Shown piece by piece: positions 33,485-41,659 of a stretch of DNA of 64,000 bases (positions are counted from its first letter, which is position 1; every line of letters starts with the position of its first letter). The DNA is from Candidatus Saccharimonadota bacterium (lineage in GTDB: Bacteria > Patescibacteriota > Saccharimonadia > Saccharimonadales > Saccharimonadaceae). The stretch is taken from positions 103,820 through 167,819 of the forward strand of contig JAFRJK010000001.1 of the NCBI GenBank assembly GCA_017432305.1. Reading direction: 5' to 3'. Under the pieces are notes generated by a model. The model saw only the letters and a list, made by a program, of their open reading frames with translations, made no database searches and had not been told where the DNA came from. The position numbers and the translations under genes were made by a program.

Positions 33485-33595
33485 TACAAAACTCTGCCAA
33501 GGAGATGCTACACTACGTGACCACCACATACTAAGTGATGTACGAGCTTCGATGTCACCATCACTGCGTCGATAATGTCCACCCCTCCAAAAATA
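33362..33595 (-). other. Variable FISUMP-like cassette 13, no start codon
   Basis: YFWRGGHYRRSDGDIEARTS, LSMWWSRSVASPWQSFVLG and VRGGGVFIRCVA; core 33399-33595. Preceded by TAG. The frame stays open through the junction to TAA at 33362. Confidence 0.75.
33374..33409. repeat. Tail-to-tail cassette junction (cassettes 12/13)
   Basis: ATCCGTTGCATA and TACGCAACGGAT inverted around about 14 bp, so each cassette keeps its own full tail. Confidence 0.75.
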
Positions 33596-33650
33596 CTACA
33601 GAGCATTATTATAGTTCTTTGGTGTTCTCTTGGATTTTTGGAGGGGTGGG
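33579..33650. repeat. Head-to-head cassette linker (cassettes 13/14)
   Basis: Left arm is the CTCTGTAG stop type, right arm GGTGTTCTCTTG as before cassette 8. At about 70 bp this is the shortest linker. Confidence 0.8.
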
Positions 33651-33845
33651 TTTTATAGTAGCCGGTCGGGTGGTGGTGTACTAAATCGTACGTCCGAGTC
33701 TCACCAGTGGTCTTCCGTCGTCCCTGGCAACATCATAGCGGGCCGGAATTTGTCTCTATACCTCTCTGAGGGTACTGCTTATGCCTGGCCTCTAGGTGAT
33801 TACTGGCGTGGTGGTGGATTCTTCATCCGTTGCGTACTGTTGTAG
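33630..33845 (+). CDS. Variable FISUMP-like cassette 14 (TTG-headed, complete)
   Basis: LDFWRGGFYSSRSGGGVLNR, SHQWSSVVPGNIIAGRNLSL and WRGGGFFIRCVLL then TAG. The stop lies in a TGTTGTAG...CACAACGA inverted repeat resembling that after cassette 4. No Shine-Dalgarno or signal sequence. Confidence 0.65.
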   Translation: MDFWRGGFYSSRSGGGVLNRTSESHQWSSVVPGNIIAGRNLSLYLSEGTAYAWPLGDYWRGGGFFIRCVLL

Positions 33846-33895
33846 TTTTCACAACGATATACAAGGCAAATTGGGTGTTTGGGGATTTTCCTATT

Positions 33896-33922
33896 TTAGC
33901 ACTCTTGCATTTCGAGTGCTAG
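33896..33922 (+). promoter_or_regulatory. CIRCE operator (HrcA site)
   Basis: TTAGCACTC-N9-GAGTGCTAG, matching the CIRCE inverted repeat except at the last base. It overlaps the dnaJ promoter and should give heat-inducible repression by HrcA. Confidence 0.92.
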
Positions 33923-33933
33923 CGGTGTATAAT
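33905..33933 (+). promoter_or_regulatory. Promoter of dnaJ-like gene
   Basis: TTGCAT inside the CIRCE loop and TATAAT 17 bp later; the ATG is 7 nt downstream of the -10. Confidence 0.75.
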
Positions 33934-33940
33934 ATTACTT

Positions 33941-34849
33941 ATGGCAGAAGACTATTATGAAATTCTAGGCGTAAATAAAAACGCATCTGATGACGAAATA
34001 AAAAAGGCTTATAGAAAGCTCGCTTTAAAATACCATCCTGACCGAAACCCTGGTGATAAAGAAGCTGAGAAGAAATTCAAAGAAGTAAACGAAGCTCACG
34101 AAGTCCTTTCCGATAAACAAAAACGTACTAGATATGATCAATTCGGAAAAGCCGGCCTCGGTGGAAATGGTAATCCGTTTGGTGGTGGAAATCCTTTCGG
34201 TGGCCAAGGTGGTTCTTATTCTTATTCGTTCAATGGCCAAAACATCAACTTTGGCGATTTTGATCTTAATGATATTTTCAGTTCATTCTTTGGCGGCGGA
34301 GGTTTTAATAGACGAAACCGCGGTCGCGATCTCCAAACGAGCATCACGATTGATTTTAAAGACGCAATTTTTGGCACAACGAAGACTATCAATATTGAAG
34401 GGAAGAATATTAAAATTAAAATCCCAGCTGGCATTGATGACGGCCAAGCAATAAAACTTTCTGGACGTGGTGGCGAAGCTCCTGAAAAAGGCGGCGAACC
34501 CGGCGACCTCTATATCCAAATCCGCGTTAAGCCACATAAAACTCTCACTCGCGAAGGTCGGATTATTCTCTCCGAGCAACATATCTCGATGGCTGATGCT
34601 GCACTCGGTTGCGAAATTGAAGTCGAAACGATTGACGGTCCAATCACTATGAAAGTTCCAGCCGGCACTCAATCTGGTACTCCATTTAAATTAAGCGGTC
34701 ATGGCGTTCCAATCCGCGCCGACGGCGATCGTGGTCCGCACATTGTCTCGATTATCGTTGACACCCCTGTAAAACTTTCTAAACGCCAAAGAGAAATCCT
34801 CGAAGAATTTCGTTCAAACACCTCGAAAAAACGCGGTTTCTTCGGATAA
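33941..34849 (+). CDS. DnaJ-family co-chaperone without zinc domain (class B, CbpA-like)
   Basis: The 302-residue protein has a J domain with His32-Pro-Asp ([29 protein letters not shown]), a Gly/Phe-rich linker (about 70-125) and two C-terminal substrate-binding beta domains ([41 protein letters not shown]). The four CxxCxGxG repeats of class A DnaJ are missing; the protein has almost no Cys. It stimulates DnaK ATPase. CIRCE control without adjacent grpE/dnaK suggests the heat-shock operon is split in this genome. Confidence 0.93.
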   Translation: MAEDYYEILGVNKNASDDEIKKAYRKLALKYHPDRNPGDKEAEKKFKEVNEAHEVLSDKQKRTRYDQFGKAGLGGNGNPFGGGNPFGGQGGSYSYSFNGQNINFGDFDLNDIFSSFFGGGGFNRRNRGRDLQTSITIDFKDAIFGTTKTINIEGKNIKIKIPAGIDDGQAIKLSGRGGEAPEKGGEPGDLYIQIRVKPHKTLTREGRIILSEQHISMADAALGCEIEVETIDGPITMKVPAGTQSGTPFKLSGHGVPIRADGDRGPHIVSIIVDTPVKLSKRQREILEEFRSNTSKKRGFFG

Positions 34850-34877
34850 AAACTTAAAAATCTGATACAATAGTCTT

Positions 34878-35414
34878 ATGAAGAGGAAAAAACTTTTACC
34901 TTTATTAATCCTTCCGATTTTTTCGGCATCCTTTTTAGTCTCTCCTGTCTTTGCTGAGAATCTTTCAGTCAGTCTATCAAACGACCAAATCGGGAACATC
35001 TCAACGAATTGTTCCTCGATTAAAGAGACCTTAAAACGTGCTCAAAATTCCGACCGTAACACTCGCCTTTCTCTTGGGCGCATCTATCAAAACGTCTTAA
35101 CTAATTTCATTACCCCTCTAAACGTCCGCCTCGTTAAAAATAACCTTTTCGATTCCTCCCTCGCTGATAACCAAAGCAACTTCTCAAAAAATCGCGAAAC
35201 TTTTAACCACGATTATGTGACCTATAGTAAGGATCTTGAAGCACTTATTGCAACGGACTGTAAGACCAATCCAGTAGATTTCTATTCTCAACTCGAAAAA
35301 ACTAGAGCTTCTAGAAAAGCCGTCTCGAACGATATCGCTACCTTAAATAATATCCTTTTAAAACATTCCAAGCTCGTAGTCAACCTTAAAAACACCGTCG
35401 GAGGAACAGAATGA
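34878..35414 (+). CDS. Secreted helical protein, unknown function
   Basis: The 178-residue product has a signal peptide (KRKKLLPLLILPIFSASFLVSPVFAE, cleavage likely after VFA). A mostly helical mature part with two Cys follows (ISTNCSSIKETLKRAQ; IATDCKTNPVDFYSQLEKTRASRK), possibly a disulfide. Start ATG 6 nt after TACAAT (34866-34871). It overlaps the next gene by 4 bp, so the two probably function together at the cell surface. Family not recognised. Confidence 0.8.
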   Translation: MKRKKLLPLLILPIFSASFLVSPVFAENLSVSLSNDQIGNISTNCSSIKETLKRAQNSDRNTRLSLGRIYQNVLTNFITPLNVRLVKNNLFDSSLADNQSNFSKNRETFNHDYVTYSKDLEALIATDCKTNPVDFYSQLEKTRASRKAVSNDIATLNNILLKHSKLVVNLKNTVGGTE

Positions 35415-35749
35415 ACGAAGAACCACATGGCGGAAGAAATTTAATGGTTCTCGGACTTTGTTCGATTATCATTGCGCTTGCAACCAGCCTCGTTTCGCTT
35501 TATATCTATCATAAAAGTGGCGATATTTACCTTGATTGTTCACTCCCAGATGCAGATTGCCCGAGTGCAAGGTCAGATAGCGATGAAAACAAATCTGGAA
35601 ACGACTTTGTTTTCTCCGATAATGGCGAAATCAACGAAAAAACTCTCGATGAATACTTAAAAGAGCTAAAAGATTCCTCTGAAAAGCTCCAAAAAATCGA
35701 TTCTCCGTTCAGTGACGACGCTCTCTCGGACGAATCTCTCGGTATTTAA
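35411..35749 (+). CDS. Single-pass membrane protein with acidic tail
   Basis: The 112-residue protein has one TM helix (LMVLGLCSIIIALATSLVSLYIYH) after a short N-terminus. The extracellular part is acidic and has two Cys (YLDCSLPDADCPSARSDSDENKSG). Coupled by ATGA overlap to the secreted protein gene upstream. Function unknown; the shared Cys pairs suggest both act outside the membrane. Confidence 0.75.
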   Translation: MNEEPHGGRNLMVLGLCSIIIALATSLVSLYIYHKSGDIYLDCSLPDADCPSARSDSDENKSGNDFVFSDNGEINEKTLDEYLKELKDSSEKLQKIDSPFSDDALSDESLGI

Positions 35750-35820
35750 AAATTTTTAAACACTACCACTTTTCTTTTTGTTTCTACCGTGATACACTCA
35801 TAGAAATAAATGGAGGTACA

Positions 35821-36027
35821 TTGGGAACAATTAAGGAAGCGTTACTTCGTAACGGCGTCTTCCTATACGATGGTATGACCATCGAAAACGGATTTGGAAC
35901 CTATATGGTTGTCCGAGATAGTTCGGGGATAGCCCGCTATAAAATCCGAAACGCCGAACTCAGTAATAAGCTCATTGTCGAAGATTATTACAGTGGAAGT
36001 ACAGTTAGAACAATAGACTTTATTTAA
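35821..36027 (+). CDS. Small hypothetical protein (TTG start)
   Basis: The 68-residue product starts at TTG with GGAGG five bases upstream. The sequence is soluble and beta-rich (GVFLYDGMTIENGFGTYMVVRD-SSGIARYKIRNAEL). A single-gene unit between a TACACT-type -10 and a terminator at 36069. I do not recognise it. Confidence 0.6.
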   Translation: MGTIKEALLRNGVFLYDGMTIENGFGTYMVVRDSSGIARYKIRNAELSNKLIVEDYYSGSTVRTIDFI

Positions 36028-36068
36028 TAAATACTGCAAACGCGCGAATTACCGCAAACTAGCAAAGA

Positions 36069-36098
36069 TCGCCCCTAATACTCTGGGGCATTTTTGTA
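36069..36098 (+). terminator. Terminator
   Basis: GCCCC TAATACTCT GGGGC followed by ATTTTT. Confidence 0.8.
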
Positions 36099-36120
36099 CC
36101 TTAAATAACCATAAAAACTA

Positions 36121-36149
36121 TTGCATTTTTAGTTAAAATATGATATAAT
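36121..36149 (+). promoter_or_regulatory. Promoter of the rimB-like/rimK pair
   Basis: TTGCAT and TATAAT with a 17-bp spacer; GAAGGAA precedes the ATG. Confidence 0.75.
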
Positions 36150-36167
36150 AAAGAGAAGGAATTAGTT

Positions 36168-36683
36168 ATGGAAAATTCTAAAAAACAGAGAGAATTAAAG
36201 GTTATCGGCAATGCCGTTCATGTTTCTATTGAGGGGTGCGATGATATTCCTGCAAAAATCGATACTGGCGCCGACAGCTCATCTGTTTGGGCCTCAAATA
36301 TTGAAATAAAAGAAGACGGGCATCTCTATTTCACTCTATTTGACAAGAAAAGCCCGTTTTATACCGGAAAAGTTCTAAAACGCAAAGATTTTAGCGTGCT
36401 TGTTGTCCGAAGTAGTAACGGAACTGAACAAATCCGCTATTTCACGAAATTATTAATAAAAATTAAAGGTCGAAAAATCCGTGCCTCCGTCACTTTAACT
36501 AACCGCAGTAATAATAGTTTTCCAGTTTTAATCGGCCGTCGAACTCTAGCTGGAAAATTCCTTGTCGACACCTCAAAAACCAATATTCTCCGTCCGCCGA
36601 AGAATGTTAAAAGTGGTCCATTAAATGACGAATTAAAGAAAGATCCTCATAAATTCCACCAAAAATATTTCAAGAAAAGTTGA
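36168..36683 (+). CDS. RimB-like retropepsin-type protease (ATP-dependent zinc protease family)
   Basis: The 171-residue protein has an aspartic-protease motif AKIDTGADSSSVWAS and a second conserved block FPVLIGRRTLAGKFLVDTSK. This matches the RimK-associated family long annotated as zinc proteases and related to RimB. Such proteins trim poly-glutamate tails that RimK adds to ribosomal protein S6. The neighbour 48 bp downstream is rimK. Function by family and context. Confidence 0.85.
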   Translation: MENSKKQRELKVIGNAVHVSIEGCDDIPAKIDTGADSSSVWASNIEIKEDGHLYFTLFDKKSPFYTGKVLKRKDFSVLVVRSSNGTEQIRYFTKLLIKIKGRKIRASVTLTNRSNNSFPVLIGRRTLAGKFLVDTSKTNILRPPKNVKSGPLNDELKKDPHKFHQKYFKKS

Positions 36684-36730
36684 TAAAAGGTCAAAAAAGT
36701 ATTATAATATCGAATTAAGGAAAAAGTATC

Positions 36731-37639
36731 ATGAAAATTGCTATCTTAAGTAACGGAAACGCAAACTACTCGACTAAGCGTCTTGTCGAGGAGGCTGAAG
36801 CCCGTGGTCACGAAGTAAAAGTAATTAAATACAAGAACTGTTATATCTCGGTCGACGAAAAGAACCCGAACGTATTCTACAAGGGAAAGAAACTTGGTTC
36901 TTTTGACGCAATTTTGCCTCGTATTTCGAACAATATGACTCGCTATGGCTGTACGATCGTCCGTCAATTTGAAATGCAAGGAGTCTGGACCTCCTCAAGT
37001 TCAATCGCTATTACCCGTGCTCGCGATAAATTGCGCGCAACCCAAATTCTCGCAAAAGCTGGAATTGATAGCCCGAAAACTTTTGTTTCTCGTAATACTA
37101 CCGATATCGACGCTCTCCTTGATCATATCGGCGTTCCAGTTATTATTAAGCTTGCTACAGGTACTCACGGAAATGGCGTTGTGCTTGCCGATACGAAAAA
37201 AGCTGCAAAATCTGCTCTCCAAGCTTTCTACCTTTACAACGAAGACGGCACAAACGTCCTCCTTCAAGAATATATTAAGGAATCTGCTGGAACTGATATC
37301 CGTGCTTTCGTCGTTGGCGGGAAAGTTGTCGCCTCGATGCAAAGAAAATCGCTTGACGATGATTTCCGCTCTAATCTTCATAAAGGTGGGGAAGGAAAGA
37401 GTATTAAACTTACTGACGAAGAAAAGAAAATCGCCGTTCGTGCTGCAAAAGCGATGGGGCTCCATATTGCTGGTGTTGACCTCATGCGTTCAAGCCGTGG
37501 CCCACTCGTCCTCGAAGTAAATGCTTCTCCTGGATTTGGTATTGAAAAGGTCACTGGCCGAAACGTCGCTCTCCCGATTATTGAATATATTGAACACAAC
37601 GCGACAAGGAAAAATTCCAAAGACCGCGTCGGCGCTTAA
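36731..37639 (+). CDS. rimK: RimK-type alpha-L-glutamate ligase (ATP-grasp)
   Basis: The 302-residue protein has the RimK N-domain (MKIAILSNGNANYSTKRLVEEAEARGHEV) and ATP-grasp elements: PVIIKLATGTHGNGVVLADTKKA, LLQEYIKESAGTDIRAFVVGGKVVASMQRKS and GVDLMRSSRGPLVLEVNASPGFGIEKVTG. RimK adds glutamates to the C-terminus of ribosomal protein S6. Normal length (300). Ends in a strong terminator. Confidence 0.94.
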   Translation: MKIAILSNGNANYSTKRLVEEAEARGHEVKVIKYKNCYISVDEKNPNVFYKGKKLGSFDAILPRISNNMTRYGCTIVRQFEMQGVWTSSSSIAITRARDKLRATQILAKAGIDSPKTFVSRNTTDIDALLDHIGVPVIIKLATGTHGNGVVLADTKKAAKSALQAFYLYNEDGTNVLLQEYIKESAGTDIRAFVVGGKVVASMQRKSLDDDFRSNLHKGGEGKSIKLTDEEKKIAVRAAKAMGLHIAGVDLMRSSRGPLVLEVNASPGFGIEKVTGRNVALPIIEYIEHNATRKNSKDRVGA

Positions 37640-37643
37640 AGAA

Positions 37644-37674
37644 AAAGCCTCCAATTTTACTTGGAGGCTTTTTT
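37644..37674 (+). terminator. Terminator of rimK
   Basis: AAAAAGCCTCCAA TTTTAC TTGGAGGCTTTTTT, a long stem with a T run. Confidence 0.93.
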
Positions 37675-37690
37675 GTGGTACAATATGCTT

Positions 37691-38149
37691 ATGATTATTA
37701 TAATCGCTTTAGTGCTACTTTTTATCCTGTTCTTCTCGTTAAGGAAACATACCGGACCGGCACATCTCGCCGCTATCGCTGGCGTTTCTATTTATGAAGC
37801 TTTCGGGAAAGAGCTTGCAAAAAATCTTTCCTCATCTATCCATACCCAAAAAAGTCTCATCGAAGTGATTATTTTTCTTGTTCTCGTTGTCGTCTTACCA
37901 CTAATTTTATATTTCCGCTCTTCTCGTAATTATAGCTCGCCTTTCTTCCGGATTATTGAAGCTCTCGTTTTTTCCGCACTCCTCGTCTCGCTCTCGGCTT
38001 GGTGTATAAATTACTTCATTCCGTTTGATAATCTCTCGAAAAACATTTTCTCAGCAATCAACTCGTTCAAGGGAATTATTATGGTTGTCGGGTTAGTTTT
38101 TGCCTATTTCAACATCCTCTTTTACCGCAATAGTAGTAGTCGTTATTAA
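37691..38149 (+). CDS. Small polytopic membrane protein, unknown function
   Basis: The roughly 152-residue product has four hydrophobic segments (MIIIIALVLLFILFFSLR; LIEVIIFLVLVVVLPLILYF; RIIEALVFSALLVSLSAWCI; GIIMVVGLVFAYFNILF). The ATG at 37691 is 6 nt after TACAAT, so I prefer it over the in-frame ATG at 37685 and upstream TTG. The size and four-helix pattern are CvpA-like but no motif confirms this. Convergent with comEC, overlapping by 4 bp. Confidence 0.65.
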   Translation: MIIIIALVLLFILFFSLRKHTGPAHLAAIAGVSIYEAFGKELAKNLSSSIHTQKSLIEVIIFLVLVVVLPLILYFRSSRNYSSPFFRIIEALVFSALLVSLSAWCINYFIPFDNLSKNIFSAINSFKGIIMVVGLVFAYFNILFYRNSSSRY

Positions 38150-39276
38150 TGCTTAGTTTTTAAAACTCTTCGCGAAGTCATAATTTCACCTTTTTCCCAA
38201 ATATTTTTTCGACTCAGTTCCGCCCATTTTAAAAATCGCTCACGTTTTTTCTTTTTCTCGCGCTTTTTAAGAAAAACTAGCCATAAAAATAGGACAAGGT
38301 ATAAAAGTAAAACTGTCGGATTCTTTTTTGGAAATTCGAATAAAAATTCCGAATGGTTATAAACGCTATTTATAATAAAAATTTGGTATTTTAAAATTAT
38401 CTCATTCAGTGTTCCAAAAGCCACTCCTAGAACTTTAAACCCAATCAACCCAAAAGTACCCGTCAAAAAGCCCAGCCCCATCACAATCGGGATAGTCGGC
38501 AAAATTAAAAGATTTGAGATAGTCGACGCTAAATTAAACGAGCCAAAATAATAAATCTGTAACGGCAAACAGGAAATCATTACCGAAAGGCTCGAAAGAA
38601 CCGTAGAGCCGATAAAACCTGGGCGATCTCTTCCATAAAAATAACGAATCAAAATCGGGAGAACTATCACTACCCCAATATAGGAAAGCATTGAAAGCTG
38701 AAAAGAAAAATTAGTTAGAAAATAGGGGTTTATTAAAAGACATCCTGAAAGCGTAAAAAGAACTACTCTTATTGGTTCCATTTCTCGCCCAAAATACCAA
38801 GCAACAAGCCCAAAAACTGCAACAAAAGATGCTCGAACAAGCGAAGGCGAAACCCCAACGAGAGCGACATAAAATATTAAAAAACCAAGTGTAAAGAAAA
38901 GCGCCGCCCCCCTTGAAAACTTTTCAAAAATTCTTCGTGCCGACATGATGATAATCGAAAGATGTGTTCCCGAAACGACAATAATATGGGAAAGACCGAC
39001 TGCTTTCATCTTATCTTCTAGACCATCCGGAAGTTCCGATTTTTCTCCGAGAAGATATCCAATTTCAAGCCCCGAAACATCAGTCGAAATATTTTCTGAA
39101 ATTGAAGAAAGAAAATCTTTTTTAATCTCACTAAATTCGGAATTTTTATTAGAGTTTCCACTACTTTTTCTCGGTGGAAAAACGATATTTAGGACAAGTG
39201 CATAAAAAACGATAGCTAAAGACAAAATTATTAAGATATTGTTCTTAAATTTTCTTCTCATGCCAACGAATCCCAC
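38146..39276 (-). CDS. comEC: ComEC/Rec2 competence-family DNA channel
   Basis: The 376-residue membrane protein has the ComEC competence-domain signature VGLSHIIVVSGTHLSIIIM, followed by multiple TM helices with VGVSPSLVRASFVAVFGLVAWYFGRE and FQLSMLSYIGVVI. ComEC forms the inner-membrane channel for DNA uptake. The C-terminal metallo-beta-lactamase domain and part of the N-terminal OB domain of long ComEC proteins are absent. GTG 39276 (8 nt from TATAGT) or ATG 39261 may be the start. DNA uptake would be relevant to acquisition of variable cassettes. Confidence 0.9.
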   Translation of the reverse strand: MGFVGMRRKFKNNILIILSLAIVFYALVLNIVFPPRKSSGNSNKNSEFSEIKKDFLSSISENISTDVSGLEIGYLLGEKSELPDGLEDKMKAVGLSHIIVVSGTHLSIIIMSARRIFEKFSRGAALFFTLGFLIFYVALVGVSPSLVRASFVAVFGLVAWYFGREMEPIRVVLFTLSGCLLINPYFLTNFSFQLSMLSYIGVVIVLPILIRYFYGRDRPGFIGSTVLSSLSVMISCLPLQIYYFGSFNLASTISNLLILPTIPIVMGLGFLTGTFGLIGFKVLGVAFGTLNEIILKYQIFIINSVYNHSEFLFEFPKKNPTVLLLYLVLFLWLVFLKKREKKKKRERFLKWAELSRKNIWEKGEIMTSRRVLKTKH

Positions 39277-39334
39277 GGCGTGGGACTATACTCTAATTTT
39301 CTAGGAATGCAAGCATAGGCATTACAAAAGCATA

Positions 39335-39438
39335 AAATAACAGGGGTGAGAAATTCTTATTTTCTATTTCCGTTTATTCTTATTTCAAAGAAAAAATACA
39401 AAGTTATGCAACTTTTCGCCATCCCACCCCTGTTATTT
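39335..39438. repeat. 14-bp inverted repeat around a 76-bp AT-rich loop
   Basis: AAATAACAGGGGTG at 39335-39348 pairs perfectly with CACCCCTGTTATTT at 39425-39438. It lies in the 220-bp space between divergent comEC and the methyltransferase gene. Confidence 0.6.
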
Positions 39439-39498
39439 GTGTACAGAATTGCAGTTTTTAGTCTTTTCCTTACCAATTTATGCTATAATATTATCAAT

Positions 39499-40758
39499 AT
39501 GTCAAGACGAAGTCGCAAGAGATTTTCAACGGAACTTGTTATTCCAGATTCACCAATTCATATTGATCGTCTCGCCACAACCGGGCAAGGTATTGGTACC
39601 GGAAATGATGGGGTGAAAATTTTCTTTTGGAATGCGCTCCCAGGCGAAAACGTAAAATCTTACCGAATTATCAAAAAACGCGCCCATTTACTTGAAGCTA
39701 TTGCCGAAGAGGTTGAAAATAAAAATGAGAATCGTGTCGAACCAAAAGATGGGCAATTTCTCTCGACTTCTCCATGGCAAATTATGACCGACGAATTTGA
39801 GATTAAAAGTAAAACGGAAATTTTAAAAGAACTTTATCGAAATCTCCTAAAAAATACTGATAAAGACAATAAAATCATCTTTAATACTGATGGAAATTCC
39901 TACTTTTATCGCAATAAAATGGAGTACTCGCTCTACTTTGATTTTACTGACAAAAAAATAAAGCTCTCGATTCATCGTCGCGGTTCTCACCAAAAACTTC
40001 CTATAAAAACTAGCTCTTTAGAGCGTCCAGAAATCTTTGAAAAAGCCCTTGAGATTGTTGAAAAATTAAATGCCAAACATGACGAAGCGCGAAAATACCA
40101 GAGCCTACTTCTTCGCTCAAACCAAAACGGCGAAGTTTCCGGTGGACTTTTTGAGAAAGGGAAACCTCACCCGAAATTTAACAACCTCGAAGACAAAATC
40201 CTTGGAAAAACCTATTCTTACTCTCCAAACGGTTTTTTCCAAATCAACCTTCCAGTTTACGAAATGGCTTTAAAGCGTATCAAAGAATTAGCTAGTAACT
40301 CGGAAAAAATTCTCGACCTTTATTCCGGCGTCGGGACGATTGGCCTCTCTATCTTAGATGATAAAAATTCAACCCTCACAAAATACCAATCTTTAACTCT
40401 TGTCGAAGTCGATAAATCTGCTTATAAGGAACTTGTAGAAAATTGTAAGACCGCTGAAAAAAAATTGAATGCGTTAGTCCGTCCAATCCTTTCAAAATCC
40501 GAAGAAGCTCTTAATTACATCGAACCTGATTCGGTTGTGATTCTTGACCCACCACGCGCTGGCTGTGACAAAAAACTAATTAAAAAACTCATTGAGATTA
40601 AGCCAAAAAAGATCATTTATCTTTCTTGTAACCCAATTACCCAAGCCCGCGATGTCGAGCTACTCGTTTTAGCTGGTGCGAAATTGAACTCACTTGAAGG
40701 TTTTAATTTCTTCCCAAAAACTCCGCACATCGAATCACTTGTCAGCCTCGAATTCTAA
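39499..40758 (+). CDS. RNA (uracil-5-)-methyltransferase, RlmD/TrmFO-independent TrmA-RlmCD family
   Basis: The roughly 419-residue protein has an N-terminal TRAM-like domain (VIPDSPIHIDRLATTGQGIGT), a SAM-binding Rossmann core (KILDLYSGVGTIGLSI, LTLVEVDKSA) and the catalytic region VVILDPPRAGCDKKL plus IIYLSCNPITQARD, where the SCNP Cys is the nucleophile. It makes m5U in 23S rRNA or tRNA; which target cannot be said. The 4Fe-4S cysteines of RlmD are not evident. ATG 39499 lies 9 nt after TATAAT; the longer upstream frame lacks support. Confidence 0.9.
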   Translation: MSRRSRKRFSTELVIPDSPIHIDRLATTGQGIGTGNDGVKIFFWNALPGENVKSYRIIKKRAHLLEAIAEEVENKNENRVEPKDGQFLSTSPWQIMTDEFEIKSKTEILKELYRNLLKNTDKDNKIIFNTDGNSYFYRNKMEYSLYFDFTDKKIKLSIHRRGSHQKLPIKTSSLERPEIFEKALEIVEKLNAKHDEARKYQSLLLRSNQNGEVSGGLFEKGKPHPKFNNLEDKILGKTYSYSPNGFFQINLPVYEMALKRIKELASNSEKILDLYSGVGTIGLSILDDKNSTLTKYQSLTLVEVDKSAYKELVENCKTAEKKLNALVRPILSKSEEALNYIEPDSVVILDPPRAGCDKKLIKKLIEIKPKKIIYLSCNPITQARDVELLVLAGAKLNSLEGFNFFPKTPHIESLVSLEF

Positions 40759-40798
40759 TTTTTTTGCTGTTCTATACTGCTTGTGCTATACTATAATT

Positions 40799-41647
40799 AT
40801 GAAAATTACTATTTATGGTGCTGGTGCTTTTGGTAGCGCGCTCGGCGAGATTTTAGTCGGAAACGGCCACCAAGTTAATTATTATGATCCTGTAAAATAC
40901 CCTGATAAGGGCTTGACTTCTATGATTGAAGGTAGTGAGATAAATATTCTTGCTATCCCATCTCACGCCGCTCCAAAACTTCTCCTCTTTCTCCCGCACG
41001 ATATTCCGCTAATTTGCGCGAGTAAAGGCTTTTTAACTACTGCTTCGTTTAAGCCATTTAAGAATTTCTCAGTTCTTTCCGGTGGTGCTTTTGCAGCTGA
41101 TTTAATGAAAAAACAACCTTGTGTCCTTACCGCAACAAGTGATCTTATCGAACAACTTTTTAAAACCGATTGGCTCACTTTTGATAAAACAAACGACCAC
41201 CTCGGCGCACTCCTTTGTGGCTCATTTAAAAACGTTTACGCGATTGGCGCCGGTTATTGGGAGCTAAAATACGGCACAACCGACTTTGATGATTTTATTA
41301 ACTCCTCGCTGGATGAACTTCGCCTTATTCTCGCACATAATAATTGCAAAGTCGAAACCGTAAACCTGAGTTGTGGCCTTCGTGACTTAGTTATTACTTG
41401 TGCATCTCCAACTTCAAGAAACTATGATTTTGGCGTAAAGCTCAAAAAGGATCCAGAACTCGGGAAGAAATATCTTGCTGGCTCTTCAAAACTCCAAACT
41501 ACTGAAGGTGTTACGACTGTTGAACAAATCCTATCCACTCCGAGCTTCGTTAAACCAGACAACACTCCAATCCTTGACCGCATTATCGCCTTAACTCGAA
41601 ACGAACAAATCATCTCCCCGACTACTGGTGAAGAAACCAACTCGTAG
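40799..41647 (+). CDS. gpsA: NAD(P)-dependent glycerol-3-phosphate dehydrogenase
   Basis: The 282-residue product has the NAD-binding GAGAFGSALGEILVGNGHQV, LAIPSHAAPKLL, SKGFLTTASF, and the catalytic block LCGSFKNVYAIGAGYWE with GLRDLVITCASPTSRNYDFG. It makes sn-glycerol-3-phosphate from dihydroxyacetone phosphate for lipids. It is shorter than E. coli GpsA (339). ATG lies 6 nt after TATACT (40787-40792), supporting this start over the in-frame ATG at 40694 within the previous gene. Confidence 0.9.
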   Translation: MKITIYGAGAFGSALGEILVGNGHQVNYYDPVKYPDKGLTSMIEGSEINILAIPSHAAPKLLLFLPHDIPLICASKGFLTTASFKPFKNFSVLSGGAFAADLMKKQPCVLTATSDLIEQLFKTDWLTFDKTNDHLGALLCGSFKNVYAIGAGYWELKYGTTDFDDFINSSLDELRLILAHNNCKVETVNLSCGLRDLVITCASPTSRNYDFGVKLKKDPELGKKYLAGSSKLQTTEGVTTVEQILSTPSFVKPDNTPILDRIIALTRNEQIISPTTGEETNS

Positions 41648-41659
41648 TATAATAGAAAT

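Noticed and set aside
39336..39498. N-terminal extension of the RNA methyltransferase
   Set aside because: The longer frame crosses the inverted repeat and the -10 box; similarity to the family begins at the ATG at 39499.
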